Source: a bacterium
Lineage (GTDB): Bacteria > Electryoneota > RPQS01 > DYHQ01
Length of the DNA stretch: 64,000 bases
NCBI GenBank assembly: GCA_030622545.1
Contig: JAUXGA010000006.1
Span: 90,680 to 154,679 of the forward strand
Reading direction: 5' to 3'
This document shows, one piece after another, positions 39,460 through 49,840 of this stretch. How positions within the stretch are numbered: the stretch's first letter is position 1; the number at the start of each line of letters is the position of its first letter. Under the pieces are notes generated by a model, which worked only from the letters and a program-made list of their open reading frames with translations, did no database searches and was not told the DNA's origin. A program made the translations under genes and the position numbers.

Positions 39460-39977
39460 AAGGATATACCCGAATAAAATTCTTCCGCTGAACATATCAA
39501 CCGGACGTCTCCACCGTCCTGCACCGTTGCCAAAAGCTCCTGAAAAGAAACATTTAAAGTCGGATGTTTCTCTTCAGCAATGAGGTCACACAGTGGAATC
39601 AGCACGAAACGCCTTAAGTGCAGCCGCGAATGAGGAACAATCAATTCCTCTGTAGAAACAATTTCGCCGCGATGCAATAATAAATCAAGATCGCAAACCC
39701 TCGGCGCATTCGGATAAGGTCTTTCCCTGCCGCACGTCTTCTCGATAGATTGCAGCAGCTCGAAAAGTTTCAGAGCGGACAGTGTTGTATCCAGTTCAAC
39801 AACTGCGTTCAAATAATCCGGTCCGGGAGCGCTGCCCCAAGGCGTAGTGCGATAAAGATTCGATATGCGGCGCACCGTAACCGGAGCGTCTTCCATCAAC
39901 CGAAGAACATCCGCGAAAGTTCGCTCAGGCTCTCCTAAATTCGCGCCGAAGCCGATATACGAATGGTTAAGACTCAC
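39456..39977 (-). CDS. folK: 2-amino-4-hydroxy-6-hydroxymethyldihydropteridine pyrophosphokinase
   Basis: The 173-residue enzyme attaches pyrophosphate to the pterin alcohol in folate synthesis. The start SYIGFGANLGEPERTF, the SNLYRTTPWG segment, the PRVCDLDLLLH metal motif and the VPHSRLHLRRFVLIPL motif are all typical. It overlaps folB by 11 bases and the deoxynucleoside kinase by 4, so translation is coupled. Length is normal. Confidence 0.95.
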   Translation of the reverse strand: MSLNHSYIGFGANLGEPERTFADVLRLMEDAPVTVRRISNLYRTTPWGSAPGPDYLNAVVELDTTLSALKLFELLQSIEKTCGRERPYPNAPRVCDLDLLLHRGEIVSTEELIVPHSRLHLRRFVLIPLCDLIAEEKHPTLNVSFQELLATVQDGGDVRLICSAEEFYSGISL

Positions 39978-40344
39978 GTCGCCGCGTTACCTCCACTTCA
40001 ACATTCTTCAGCACTCCGCCCATCGGCACATGCGGTTTGCGCACGCGAATCGTCACTTCCTGAACCGGCTGAAATTTCTCCAAAAGCCCATGCGCAATCG
40101 TCGCCGCCATCGTTTCCAAAAGCTGAAAACTCCGGCTCTGAAAAATCTCCGCGACTGCTCGGTAGAGCAGCGTATAATCCACCGTCCAATGAAGATCATC
40201 CGCGCCCTTATTCCGCGCAAATTCTCCCTTGACTTCCACATCCAATTCAAACGCCTGCCCCAAAGCGCGCTCTTCTTCCAACGCGCCATGATAGGCGTAA
40301 AAAATCGCATTGTTCAGACGAATGGTATCTTGATTTGTCACCAC
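39967..40344 (-). CDS. folB: dihydroneopterin aldolase
   Basis: The 125-residue enzyme of folate synthesis makes the pterin substrate of FolK. IRLNNAIFYAYHGALEEER with the substrate-binding Tyr/His region, then WTVDYTLLY, LLETMAATIAHGLLE (catalytic Glu region) and VRVRKPHVP-type IRVRKPHVPMG are canonical. It lies 3 bases after kdsA and just upstream of folK. Confidence 0.95.
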   Translation of the reverse strand: MVTNQDTIRLNNAIFYAYHGALEEERALGQAFELDVEVKGEFARNKGADDLHWTVDYTLLYRAVAEIFQSRSFQLLETMAATIAHGLLEKFQPVQEVTIRVRKPHVPMGGVLKNVEVEVTRRRES

Positions 40345-40347
40345 AGT

Positions 40348-41178
40348 CTATTCTCCATTGGATGTTGAAGGTAACGGTTTGGTTTTGCCTTTCGGCAGCG
40401 CTTCATAAATCTTCACAAGTTCTTCGAGCAGATTAGGCAGTAAGGAAAGCGGTAACATGTTCGGGCCGTCGGAAAGCGCTTCGGCCGGTTTGGGATGTGT
40501 TTCGACGAAGAACGCCGATACCGCTCCCGTCGCCGCCGCCGCTCGCGCCAGCGGAAAGATGAACTCTGGAGTGCCGCCGCTCGCGCCTCCCGCTCCACCG
40601 GGTGTCTGAACGCTGTGCGTCGCGTCAAAAACAACAGGATACCCGAGTTCGGCAAGGCGCAGCAATGAGCGCATATCCACGACTAAATCATGATAGCCAA
40701 ATGTCGTTCCGCGCTCGGTCAGCATGATTTTCGAATTGCCCGTACTGACCGCTTTCTGCGCGATGTACGCCATGTCCTCCGGCGCCATGAACTGGCCTTT
40801 TTTGATATTCACAGGCTTGCCTGTTTTGGCCGCCGCTACGACAAGGTCCGTTTGCCGGCACAGAAACGCCGGTATCTGCAAGAAGTCCACGACCTCCGCT
40901 ACAGGCGCAGCGTCTTCGGGCAGATGAATATCGGTCAAAACAGGAATTCCAATTTCCTTGCGAACTTTCGCTAAGATTTGGAGTCCCTTTTCGCGTCCCG
41001 GCCCGCGGAAATTTTCGAGCTGCGTGCGATTGGCTTTGTCGTAGGATGCTTTAAAAATCGGCAACACGCCGAGCTGTTTGGCGATACGCGCCACCTCACC
41101 CGCAACATCGAGACAAAGCTGTTCCGACTCGATGACGCACGACCCCGAAATCAATGCAAATGGATAATTTTTTAACAT
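40348..41178 (-). CDS. kdsA: 3-deoxy-8-phosphooctulonate synthase
   Basis: The 276-residue TIM-barrel enzyme condenses PEP with arabinose 5-phosphate, the first Kdo step for lipopolysaccharide. ISGSCVIES, FKASYDKANRTQ, LTDIHLPEDAAPVAEVVDFLQIPAFLCRQTDL and DATHSVQTPGGAGGASGG are signatures of KdsA. SCVIES suggests a family member with Cys near the metal position, so it may be metal-dependent. Its 5' end overlaps a dead acetyltransferase gene. kdsB and pyrG lie further upstream on the same strand. Confidence 0.96.
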   Translation of the reverse strand: MLKNYPFALISGSCVIESEQLCLDVAGEVARIAKQLGVLPIFKASYDKANRTQLENFRGPGREKGLQILAKVRKEIGIPVLTDIHLPEDAAPVAEVVDFLQIPAFLCRQTDLVVAAAKTGKPVNIKKGQFMAPEDMAYIAQKAVSTGNSKIMLTERGTTFGYHDLVVDMRSLLRLAELGYPVVFDATHSVQTPGGAGGASGGTPEFIFPLARAAAATGAVSAFFVETHPKPAEALSDGPNMLPLSLLPNLLEELVKIYEALPKGKTKPLPSTSNGE

Positions 41179-41468
41179 TGTGTTTTACCTTCATCCCTCG
41201 CGCAATCAAAAAACGCAAGCTCATGATTATAGCAATACCGCGTTCCGCGCCGCGTCATCCCGCACTTTTCCAAAACGCGACGAGACGCAATGTTTTCAAG
41301 AAAGACCACAGCCACGACGCGTTCCATTGTCTTTTCAATCGTATCCGAAAGTACGCCGCCGATATATTTCACCACTTCCGGATCACTGAACAGTTTATGC
41401 ATCGCCGCAATATCTTCATCCGTCTTTTCAAACGGCCGAATCAACAGGCGCGGTGTTTCAATGGGAAA
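41172..41468 (-). pseudogene. GNAT acetyltransferase remnant with internal deletion
   Basis: The reading frame has the N-terminal part of a RimJ-like N-acetyltransferase (ETPRLLIRPFEKTDEDI, SDPEVVKYIGG) joined after only ~20 residues to its C-terminal part (LENIASRRVLEKCGM). About 65-70 residues, including the acetyl-CoA-binding loop, are missing in frame. The 5' side abuts a REP1 hairpin and the Y1 transposase gene, and the original start codon is gone. The 3' end carries part of another repeat (CTCGCGCAATC at about 41197-41207). It is almost certainly inactive. Confidence 0.75.
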
Positions 41469-41470
41469 CA

Positions 41471-41495
41471 CGGACAAGGCAGGCCTTGTCCCTAC
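41471..41495 (-). repeat. REP1 hairpin at the end of the Y1 transposase gene
   Basis: The palindrome GGACAAGG...CCTTGTCC in a 25-base element is the exact reverse complement of the copy at 27202-27226. On the minus strand its GTAGGG start provides the TAG stop codon of the transposase gene. Confidence 0.85.
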
Positions 41496-42040
41496 TTGTA
41501 TTCTTTGTCGAGATGCCATTTCGCAGGATTTTCACGGATATATCGACGATGGTTGCATAAATCTTCACCGTCACGGATGATGTGCTCAATGAACCGTGAT
41601 TGCCAAACGGAAGAAACATCCGGACGCATTCGACGAATCTCGCGCGTCACTTTTGCCTTGAAAGAACCAATGATTGTGGAGAGTGATCCCGCTCCGGGAT
41701 GACCAAATCGCTTTGGATCTGTAGGGACAAGACCTGTCTTGTCCGCAGCCTTGTCCGTACCCTTCCTGTCATCCTCTCTTTCGATGACAAGAATGCCGTG
41801 AACATGGTTGGGCATGACGACGAGTTCATCGAGCTTGACGTACCCGAAATGGTTGGGAAGGTCTTCCCATGCTTGCACGACAATTTTCCCGAGCTCATTG
41901 AGTCTCACTTCCTCGCCATCGACAGCGCCGAAAAGAGCCGTTTTATCGCAGGTACAAATCGTAAAGAAATACACACCTGACAAAGAGTAGTCATACGATT
42001 TTAGACGAGTGATTTTTCGCTTTGGATAATCGAGTGACAT
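41492..42040 (-). CDS. REP-associated tyrosine transposase (Y1/TnpA-REP)
   Basis: The 182-residue Y1_Tnp-family protein nicks and mobilises REP hairpins. The HUH-type motif is MPNHVHGI with the hydrophobic VVMPNHVHGILVI context, the N-terminal YFFTICT is usual, and the catalytic tyrosine is most likely in the C-terminal NHRRYIRENPAKW. A second REP1 copy lies inside the coding sequence (41721-41745) and is translated as part of DKTGLVPTDP between the two halves, a natural insertion point. The final REP1 copy closes the gene. It is a classic REP/RAYT unit. Confidence 0.9.
   Translation of the reverse strand: MSLDYPKRKITRLKSYDYSLSGVYFFTICTCDKTALFGAVDGEEVRLNELGKIVVQAWEDLPNHFGYVKLDELVVMPNHVHGILVIEREDDRKGTDKAADKTGLVPTDPKRFGHPGAGSLSTIIGSFKAKVTREIRRMRPDVSSVWQSRFIEHIIRDGEDLCNHRRYIRENPAKWHLDKEYK
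41721..41745 (+). repeat. REP1 hairpin inside the transposase gene
   Basis: It matches the copy at 27202-27226 in 23 of 25 bases. The two differences (G to A and C to T) are opposite each other in the stem, so pairing is kept. It adds in-frame codons to the transposase. Confidence 0.85.
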
Positions 42041-42052
42041 TCAGAAAATCCG

Positions 42053-43582
42053 TTAAATCGACAACACAATCGGCCCCCAGAGAAGAAGCACGCATGGAAT
42101 GACTACCGCTGCCGCCAAATCCATCGCAAAGCCATGGCGAACCATGCGTGTTATCGGCACTAAACCCGAGCCATAAACAATCGCATTGGGCGGCGTGGAA
42201 ACCGGCAGCATGAAACCCATTGAAGCGCCGAGGCATGCCCCCAACGCCGGAAGCAGCGCATTCGCTCCGCTCGCATTGGCCAATCCAATCGCAATCGGAA
42301 TGATCACATTCGCCGAGGCGGTGTTCGATGTAAGCTCGCTTGTCACAATCGCCAAAGCGGTAAAGAGAAAGGTCATCGCGGCAATCGAGTGCGCGCCCGT
42401 CCAGTCCTGCAAGGTGTGGCCGATTCCTTCCGCCAGACCCGTGGCGAACATCAAACTTCCCAGCGAAAGCCCGCCGCCAAAGAGCAGAATCGTTCCCCAG
42501 TCAATCTGTACTGCTTGCTTCCAGCTAATCGTAAACGTGCGCTCATGCCAATTTAACGGCAGCACGAAGAGCAGTGTCACTCCGATAATCGCCGCCACCG
42601 ATTCCGGCAGATGCACTTCGAGGAATTTGGCCACCTCACTTCCGCTTCCGAATAGAACGCTGATGATTCCCGGCAATATCCAAAGTGTCGCCGTGCAGAG
42701 AAAAGCGATGGCGGTGTTCTTCTCGCCCTTCGAGAGAGGTCCCAGCGTCTCCCGTTCGGTCTTGATCCAATCATGGAAGCCGTTCATCCCGGAAAACTGC
42801 GCTCGCGCCTTCCTCCCGACGGCCAACAGAAGGACAAAATAGAGAGGGACGACAATCGGAAGCGCAAGAAGCATCCATTGAAAGAAGGAAATGCGCACGC
42901 CCATCATTCTCTCAATCATGCCGAGGCCAATCAGATTCGGCGGCGTGCCCACGGGTGTTGCCATGCCTCCGAGCGAGGAAGCGAAGGCGCACAGGAGCAT
43001 AATCGCCGCAGCATAGTGGCGCGTGTTGGACACTTGTCCATTCGGCTTGCCTGCTCTTCCCATGCCCGCCAATAGCGACAGTCCAATCGGATACATCAGT
43101 GCTGTCGTTGCCGTATTGGAGAGCCACATGGAGAGAAAGAGAGCCACCCCAGAGAAGGCAAGCAGAATCCTCCAAGGACGCGGTCCGACCCATTTCAGCG
43201 ATAAAATCGTCACCGCGATTCGCCGATCAAGCCCATGATGAAACATCGCCTGCGCCAGCATGAACGAGCCTATGAAAAGGAATACCACAGGATCGGCAAA
43301 GGGCGCAAAAACCGTTCTCATCGGACCGACACCCAATCCCACGCAGAGCGCAGGCCCTAAAAGCGCCGCTGCCGGCATGGGAATCGCTTCCGTGACCCAC
43401 AGCATCGCGGTGAAAGCGACGATCGCCGCCAGGAAATGCGCCTCTTGCGAAAGAGCATGAAGAGGAAACAACATAACGATGGCAAAGATCAAGGGTGCTA
43501 AGAAAAACCCTGAGCGTCGTCGGAGATTCTCGAAGCGTTCTTCAGTAGGAGAGAGTCGGCCTTCAAATTGCGTTGAATTCAT
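42053..43582 (-). CDS. SLC13/DASS-family anion:sodium symporter
   Basis: The 509-residue membrane protein with about 11-12 helices belongs to the divalent anion:Na+ symporters. WVTEAIPMPAAALLGP, the SNTATTALM motif, a second STPPNAI-type and TSNTASANVIIPIA motif (the two SNT binding loops) and VGTPPNLIGLG are clear. Likely substrates are dicarboxylates, citrate or sulfate; they cannot be separated here. It lies between pyrG and the transposase on the minus strand. Confidence 0.9.
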   Translation of the reverse strand: MNSTQFEGRLSPTEERFENLRRRSGFFLAPLIFAIVMLFPLHALSQEAHFLAAIVAFTAMLWVTEAIPMPAAALLGPALCVGLGVGPMRTVFAPFADPVVFLFIGSFMLAQAMFHHGLDRRIAVTILSLKWVGPRPWRILLAFSGVALFLSMWLSNTATTALMYPIGLSLLAGMGRAGKPNGQVSNTRHYAAAIMLLCAFASSLGGMATPVGTPPNLIGLGMIERMMGVRISFFQWMLLALPIVVPLYFVLLLAVGRKARAQFSGMNGFHDWIKTERETLGPLSKGEKNTAIAFLCTATLWILPGIISVLFGSGSEVAKFLEVHLPESVAAIIGVTLLFVLPLNWHERTFTISWKQAVQIDWGTILLFGGGLSLGSLMFATGLAEGIGHTLQDWTGAHSIAAMTFLFTALAIVTSELTSNTASANVIIPIAIGLANASGANALLPALGACLGASMGFMLPVSTPPNAIVYGSGLVPITRMVRHGFAMDLAAAVVIPCVLLLWGPIVLSI

Positions 43583-43595
43583 GAAAGGCTACCTG

Positions 43596-45254
<1,659 letters not shown>

Positions 45255-46013
45255 CTATCCTGCGTTTATAAGCGCTTCGATTTTCGCAATATCTTCCGGG
45301 CAATCCACGCCGGGACTGGTTGACGCGGTTTCGACACATCGAATCGTATATCCCGCTTCCAAAAAGCGAAGCTGTTCCAATTCTTCCATCTTTTCAAGCG
45401 ACGACGGTTCGAGGCTCGCAAGTGTCAACAAAGCCGCGCGTTGATACCCGTAAATTCCGAGATGTCGATACGGTGTCATCTGTCCTTCAGTTTCTCCAAA
45501 ACCAAGACGATAGAACGGAATCGGAGCCCGTGAGAAGTACAACGCATTTTGCGCGTGATTCAGCACCACCTTCACCACATTTGGATTTTGAAAATCATCC
45601 GGTTCTGTCATCGGTGTCACGGCGGTCGCTATCGGTAAATCAGTATCCTCAAGTAAAGGCTGTGCGACGGCGTCTAAAATTTCCGGTAAAATAAGCGGTT
45701 CGTCTCCCTGAACATTCAAGACGACTTGCATATCACTGAAACGTTCCGCCACTTTTGCCACTCTATCCGTCCCCGAAGGCAAATCCGGCGACGTCATTTC
45801 CACCTTCGCACCGAAACCAGCGGCAGCGCTGGCAATGCGTTCATCATCGGTCGCGATAATCACTTCCGTGACGAGGCGCGCTTGCTTTGCTTTTTCCCAC
45901 ACCCACTGCACCATAGGTTTCCCGGCGATAAGCGCCAGAGGTTTCCCAGGGAAGCGGCTCGAACCCCATCTTGCGGGAATGACGGCAAGAACACCCATGC
46001 GACTAACAGGCAT
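45255..46013 (-). CDS. kdsB: 3-deoxy-manno-octulosonate cytidylyltransferase
   Basis: The 252-residue enzyme activates Kdo with CTP for lipid A core synthesis. The nucleotide-binding start AVIPARWGSSRFPGKPL, IATDDERIA, NVQGDEPLI and YRHLGIYGYQRAALL are typical. It heads the minus-strand run kdsB-pyrG and its presence confirms an LPS-type outer membrane. A promoter-like pair lies about 50 bases upstream. Confidence 0.96.
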   Translation of the reverse strand: MPVSRMGVLAVIPARWGSSRFPGKPLALIAGKPMVQWVWEKAKQARLVTEVIIATDDERIASAAAGFGAKVEMTSPDLPSGTDRVAKVAERFSDMQVVLNVQGDEPLILPEILDAVAQPLLEDTDLPIATAVTPMTEPDDFQNPNVVKVVLNHAQNALYFSRAPIPFYRLGFGETEGQMTPYRHLGIYGYQRAALLTLASLEPSSLEKMEELEQLRFLEAGYTIRCVETASTSPGVDCPEDIAKIEALINAG

Positions 46014-46059
46014 TTCACAACATTTCGCTTTAAATTTCTCGAATAGTTTAAGCTATTAA

Positions 46060-46086
46060 TTTATACGAAAAAATGCATAAAGTCAA
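46060..46086 (-). promoter_or_regulatory. possible promoter of kdsB-pyrG
   Basis: On the minus strand TTGACT (46086-46081) and TATAAA (46065-46060) are separated by 15 bases, slightly short. They lie in the 260-base divergent region between kdsB and the 46274 gene, which otherwise shows nothing clear. Confidence 0.45.
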
Positions 46087-46273
46087 GACAGAATTCATGT
46101 ATCGTAACCTATTGATAATTAGTTTTTAAAACCCACTTAAATCCGGCAAATATTACCTCAGAAGCCCAGCCCTTAGTGGCACTCGTGACGCTTCCATCAG
46201 ACGCCTTGCGATTTCGACGGAGCTTTCGTATCTTCAAGTAAGAGACCATAATATCTGACATTCCGAATCCATC

Positions 46274-47326
46274 ATGCAGAAAACGCACGTGGCAAGACAT
46301 TTTGCGAAAGGTTTTCCGGCGCTGTTAGGGCAGGAAACATGGATTTCCGATCCCATCGAGCCGGGACTCTCGCTGCCGCTTTTGCTTCTCCTGCGAAGCG
46401 AAGGATTGCCGCTTGATTATGCATTTGTGGATGTTGTCTCAGGCCACGCCACGCAGTTCCTCTACGCGTTTGATTGTCCGGATTGCTACGAATTGGCTTT
46501 TGAACCACCAGTGGAAACACTGTTCAAAGCATTGCATTTGACATGGCAGGAAACCACTCCTTCCGATGCCACCACGGCGTTTTTAATTATGCAGGACTGG
46601 CTAAGAGAATCGAACAAACCGGTCGTGGCGCGCTTCACTGAACCGATGCTGCTTTTCGGCGTCACAACACGGCGAATGGAACACATTTTCCATTTGGCAA
46701 GGACGCGATCTCATCCGACTCCCGAGCAAATGCGGGTTCTCGATATCGATCTGAATTACTGGCGTCCGCCGATTGATGAAGGAAACGAACTCATCCGCAT
46801 TATCGAGAAGCGTCCCGAGACCTATTCGGAACTCGAACTTTCTCGGACAGCCATACGCCGCGCTATCCATAACTGGCACGCGGGTGAATTAGGAAGCTGC
46901 GCCGTCGGCGAGAAAGCGTATCTCGCGTTCGCTCAAGATTTACGCGATTCGACCGTGGACTTCACCGAATTGCGAGCGTCCGCGTGGGGCTGTTCACCCA
47001 TTTGCCAGCAATGGACGGCGCGATACAGCAGTTGTCGCTTCTTTGAACGAATGGCGCCTCGCTTCGGAGGAAAAGCACGCGGCGCACTCGAAAAAGCAGC
47101 GTTCTATTACCGGCAATGCTGCGAAGCGTGGCGCGGTTGGGACAGCCAGCTCGGTCGCCCGTGGAAATGGTGGCAGTCTCCGAAACCCGAAAATCAATCT
47201 CTCCTGCAGGACTACTATCAGCGCCTGCGAAATGCCAAACGCCGCGCCGCCGGTGCCGCCCATGTCGAAGCCGCGATGAACTGGGAGCGCAAAGCCATCA
47301 CCGAACTCGCCAAAATCGAATTGTAA
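46274..47326 (+). CDS. hypothetical protein, 350 residues
   Basis: I do not recognise this protein. It is soluble, rich in Trp, Cys and Arg, with no signal peptide. The N-terminal half is mixed alpha/beta and includes VDVVSGHATQFLYAFDCPDCYEL and KPVVARFTEPMLLFG, which loosely recalls BtrH/C39-like acyltransferase or peptidase folds. The C-terminal half is helical (YRQCCEAWRGWDSQL; AAHVEAAMNWERKAI). It is alone on the plus strand, divergent from kdsB. A REP2 hairpin begins 12 bases after its stop. Confidence 0.7.
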   Translation: MQKTHVARHFAKGFPALLGQETWISDPIEPGLSLPLLLLLRSEGLPLDYAFVDVVSGHATQFLYAFDCPDCYELAFEPPVETLFKALHLTWQETTPSDATTAFLIMQDWLRESNKPVVARFTEPMLLFGVTTRRMEHIFHLARTRSHPTPEQMRVLDIDLNYWRPPIDEGNELIRIIEKRPETYSELELSRTAIRRAIHNWHAGELGSCAVGEKAYLAFAQDLRDSTVDFTELRASAWGCSPICQQWTARYSSCRFFERMAPRFGGKARGALEKAAFYYRQCCEAWRGWDSQLGRPWKWWQSPKPENQSLLQDYYQRLRNAKRRAAGAAHVEAAMNWERKAITELAKIEL

Positions 47327-47338
47327 ACGCACTCTCTA

Positions 47339-47370
47339 CTCGCCGCGAGCGGGTGCCCTCACCTCTCGCG
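47339..47370 (-). repeat. REP2 hairpin, copy a
   Basis: On the minus strand it reads CGCGAGAGGTGAGGGCACCC then GCTCGCGGCGAG; the arms CGCGAG/CTCGCG pair. It is in inverted orientation to the copy at 49841-49871, and the two bracket the IS630/TIR segment. Confidence 0.85.
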
Positions 47371-47415
47371 CAATCGAAAAATCCATCCCAAAAATAACAA
47401 ACACACATTCCAATC

Positions 47416-47527
47416 ATGGCCAATCTCGAACATGTAAAACTCGTCCGCCAAGGTGCTAAAGCGATTGATGAATGGCGCTCAGCAAATCCAGGAGTGATAT
47501 TCGATTTGCATAAAGCATATCTTCCTA
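47416..47527 (+). pseudogene. pentapeptide-TIR gene, 5' fragment before IS630
   Basis: ATG 47416 opens a frame of 37 codons with an N-terminus typical of pentapeptide-repeat proteins (MANLEHVKLVRQGAKAI, then EWRSANPGV and FDLHKAYLP). It runs into the IS630 copy at the TA dinucleotide 47526-47527 and stops at 47562 inside the element. Joining it across the element to 48698 keeps the frame, so this is the missing start of the gene at 48698-49839. Confidence 0.85.
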
Positions 47528-48695
47528 GTGCCATCCAACAAAAGGTTGGAGTGTTAATTTGAGTCGGAATGGAGGGGTCATGCGTTCAAGGGGTAACGTT
47601 CATTTACCCGGAGATATCATGTCCCATCCGATTCAGGTGCGGCCGGTCACCGAGGAGGAAGGCACGGCCTTGAAGCGCATCGTGCGCAAAGGGCGTGACG
47701 CCATCGCTCGCAAGCGCGCCGCCTGTGTGTTGTCCGCCCTTGGAGGATTGACGGTACCGCAGATCGCGAAGGCTCAACTCCTCCATGAGACCTATGTGCG
47801 TAAGATCCTGAACACCTTCAACCGAGACGGCTTGTCCTCGTTGGGCGCCCGTTACGGAAAAGGGCGTCCGTCCCGATTCACCGACGAGCTTTGCCAGAAG
47901 ATGGTGGACACGGCATTGACACCGCCGGATCAGCTCGGGCTGCCCTTCGGGGTGTGGTCGCTTCCCAAGCTGCGTGATTATTTGGTGGCTCACCGGATTG
48001 TATCTTCGATCAGTGACGTACATTTGGGCCGTATTCTTCGGCGGCGCGGGTTGTCGTTGCAGCGCACGAAGACCTGGAAGCAATCCAACGATCCTGATTA
48101 CGCTCGAAAAAAAGCGAGTCGAGATCGCGCGGAAAGCGCCGTTGAAAGCCACGCGGCGAGTCCTTGCCTTTGATGAGTTTGGTCCCTTAGAAATCCGGCC
48201 GCATCATGGAGTAAGCTGGGCCAAGCACCAACAGGTGAAGCGATTGCCAGCGACCTACAAACGTCCACATGGCACGCGGTATCTGTTGGCCGCGTATGAT
48301 CTGCAGGCGGACTGCCTGTGGGGTTGGCAACGCCCGAACCAACGTTGGCCACAGGTGCTGGCCTTTCTCAAAGGGGTTCGCCGCCGTTACCCCGCCCATA
48401 TCCGGCTCTACATTATCTTGGACAACCGCAAGAGCCATAAGACGCGGGACGTGCGCAAGTGGGTTCGCCAACACAACATCCGGCTGATGTTCACTCCGAA
48501 CTATTGTTCTTGGCTCAACCCCATCGAGTGCCAGTTCACGGCGCTTCGCAAGTTCGCCCTAAGCACGCGCTATTTCGAAAACCACATCCAACAGGGCTGC
48601 GCGATTCAAGCCTACATGCGTTATCGGAATCGCACGAAGGTGACTCCGAAAGTCCGACATCGAGACATTCGAGTCAACCTTCTGTAGGTCGGCAC
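47528..48695 (+). mobile_element. IS630-family insertion sequence, 1168 bp
   Basis: The ends are GTGCC on the left and GGCAC on the right; the terminal inverted repeats match at 17 of the first 21 positions and share AAGGTTG. TA flanks both sides (47526-47527 and 48696-48697), the target duplication of the IS630/Tc1 group. It carries a transposase in two overlapping frames and splits a pentapeptide-TIR gene. Confidence 0.93.
47619..48687 (+). CDS. IS630-family transposase, two frames
   Basis: Frame 1 (ATG 47619, GGAG five bases ahead, ending 48173) encodes the helix-turn-helix part (LTVPQIAKAQLLHETYVRKI) and the linker. Frame 2 (ending with TAG at 48685-48687) encodes the DDE domain: LAFDEFGPLE, YIILDNRKSHKT and NPIECQFTALR. 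The switch is expected at the seven-A run 48107-48113 followed by GCG; joining needs a +1 (or -2) shift. It may be programmed frameshifting or a disabling indel. Confidence 0.85.
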
Positions 48696-48697
48696 TA

Positions 48698-49839
48698 GCA
48701 GCGATCTTCATCTGGCAGATCTCTCTAAAGCGAATCTTTCTGGGGCAACTCTCTACGAGGCTGACCTTTCTATGGCAAATCTTTGGGGAACAAATCTGGA
48801 GAACACAAATCTCTTTCAAGCAAACCTAATGGGAGCTAGTCTTTTTAAGACAAATCTCACAAAGTCGAATCTATCCAAAGCTAACCTCTTTAAGAGTATC
48901 TTTTTCGAGGTGAAGCTTACTAATACAAATCTTTCAGGTGCAGATATCTTAGGCATTACTTTCGAAAAAATAGATATGTCCAATTCAAATCTCTCACAAG
49001 CAGATTTAACTGGATCAAATTTATCTGGAGTTGATCTTTCTGGAACTAATCTTAGTGGATGTAAACTTACGGGCACAAAGTTTCATTTATGTTTATTGGC
49101 CGAAACAAATATTGAGGGTGCCTATTTGAGTAGAACAGTATTCGCCGATTGTGATCTACGAGGCTTAATTGGTTTTAAGAATGTGATACATAATGGACCA
49201 TCCACAATCGGCATTGACACAATTCTTCGTTCCGAAGGCGACATTCCATCAGAGTTCCTCAGAGGTTGTGGTCTTCCTGACCGTGTGATTGATTCTGTCA
49301 AATCTCTGGCGAAGACCATCCAATACTATACCTGTTTCGTCAGTTATAGTTCGAAAGATGAATCATTTGTAGAATATCTAAAAAGCAAATTGCGAGAGGC
49401 AGATGTTCAATGTTGGTACTACAAGGAAGATAACCTTACAGGAGAAAAGACTTGGGAGGATATTGAAAGAAATATCTACCGCTATGATAAAGTGGTGGTT
49501 ATCTGTTCAAGGAACGGCCTTGAAAGCCCTGCTGTCATTCGGGAAATTGAGTTTGCTTTGAAGCGAGAACAAGAAGAAGACGTTCGACGCCTGAAGGATC
49601 ACGACAGGGTCGATAAAGGCGATTTGAACCTGCAAGACATCAAAAAACGCCGCTATCGAAAACGCATTCTCTTCCCGATTATGATTGATGATTACCTTTT
49701 AAAACACTGGAAGCATCATCTCCAGACGCAACTAAGTGAGCGCAACGCGGTTGATTTTCGCTGCTGGGAGGATCCTGATAATTTTCAGAAAGCTTTTAAC
49801 AAATTGTTGAAAGATTTAAACAGGAGGGAAGAGAGTTAG
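48698..49839 (+). pseudogene. pentapeptide-repeat TIR-domain protein, 3' part
   Basis: From the IS630 right end the frame is open to 49839. It encodes about 20 pentapeptide repeats of the A(D/N)LSx type (residues about 38-190 of the restored 417-residue protein) and a C-terminal TIR domain (YTCFVSYSSKDESFVEYL, CWYYKEDNLTGEKTWEDI, VVVICSRNGLESP, with a Glu in IREIEFAL at the NADase position). No start codon remains near the element; the first internal ATG (48772) would give a truncated but possibly expressed product. The base composition is clearly more AT-rich than its neighbours, suggesting transfer. A defence or signalling role is inferred from the TIR domain only. Confidence 0.88.
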
Positions 49840-49840
49840 T

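Noticed and set aside
47298..47534. 78-residue minus-strand reading frame
   Set aside because: It spans REP2 copy a and the antisense of the TIR 5' fragment, with no ribosome site or family.
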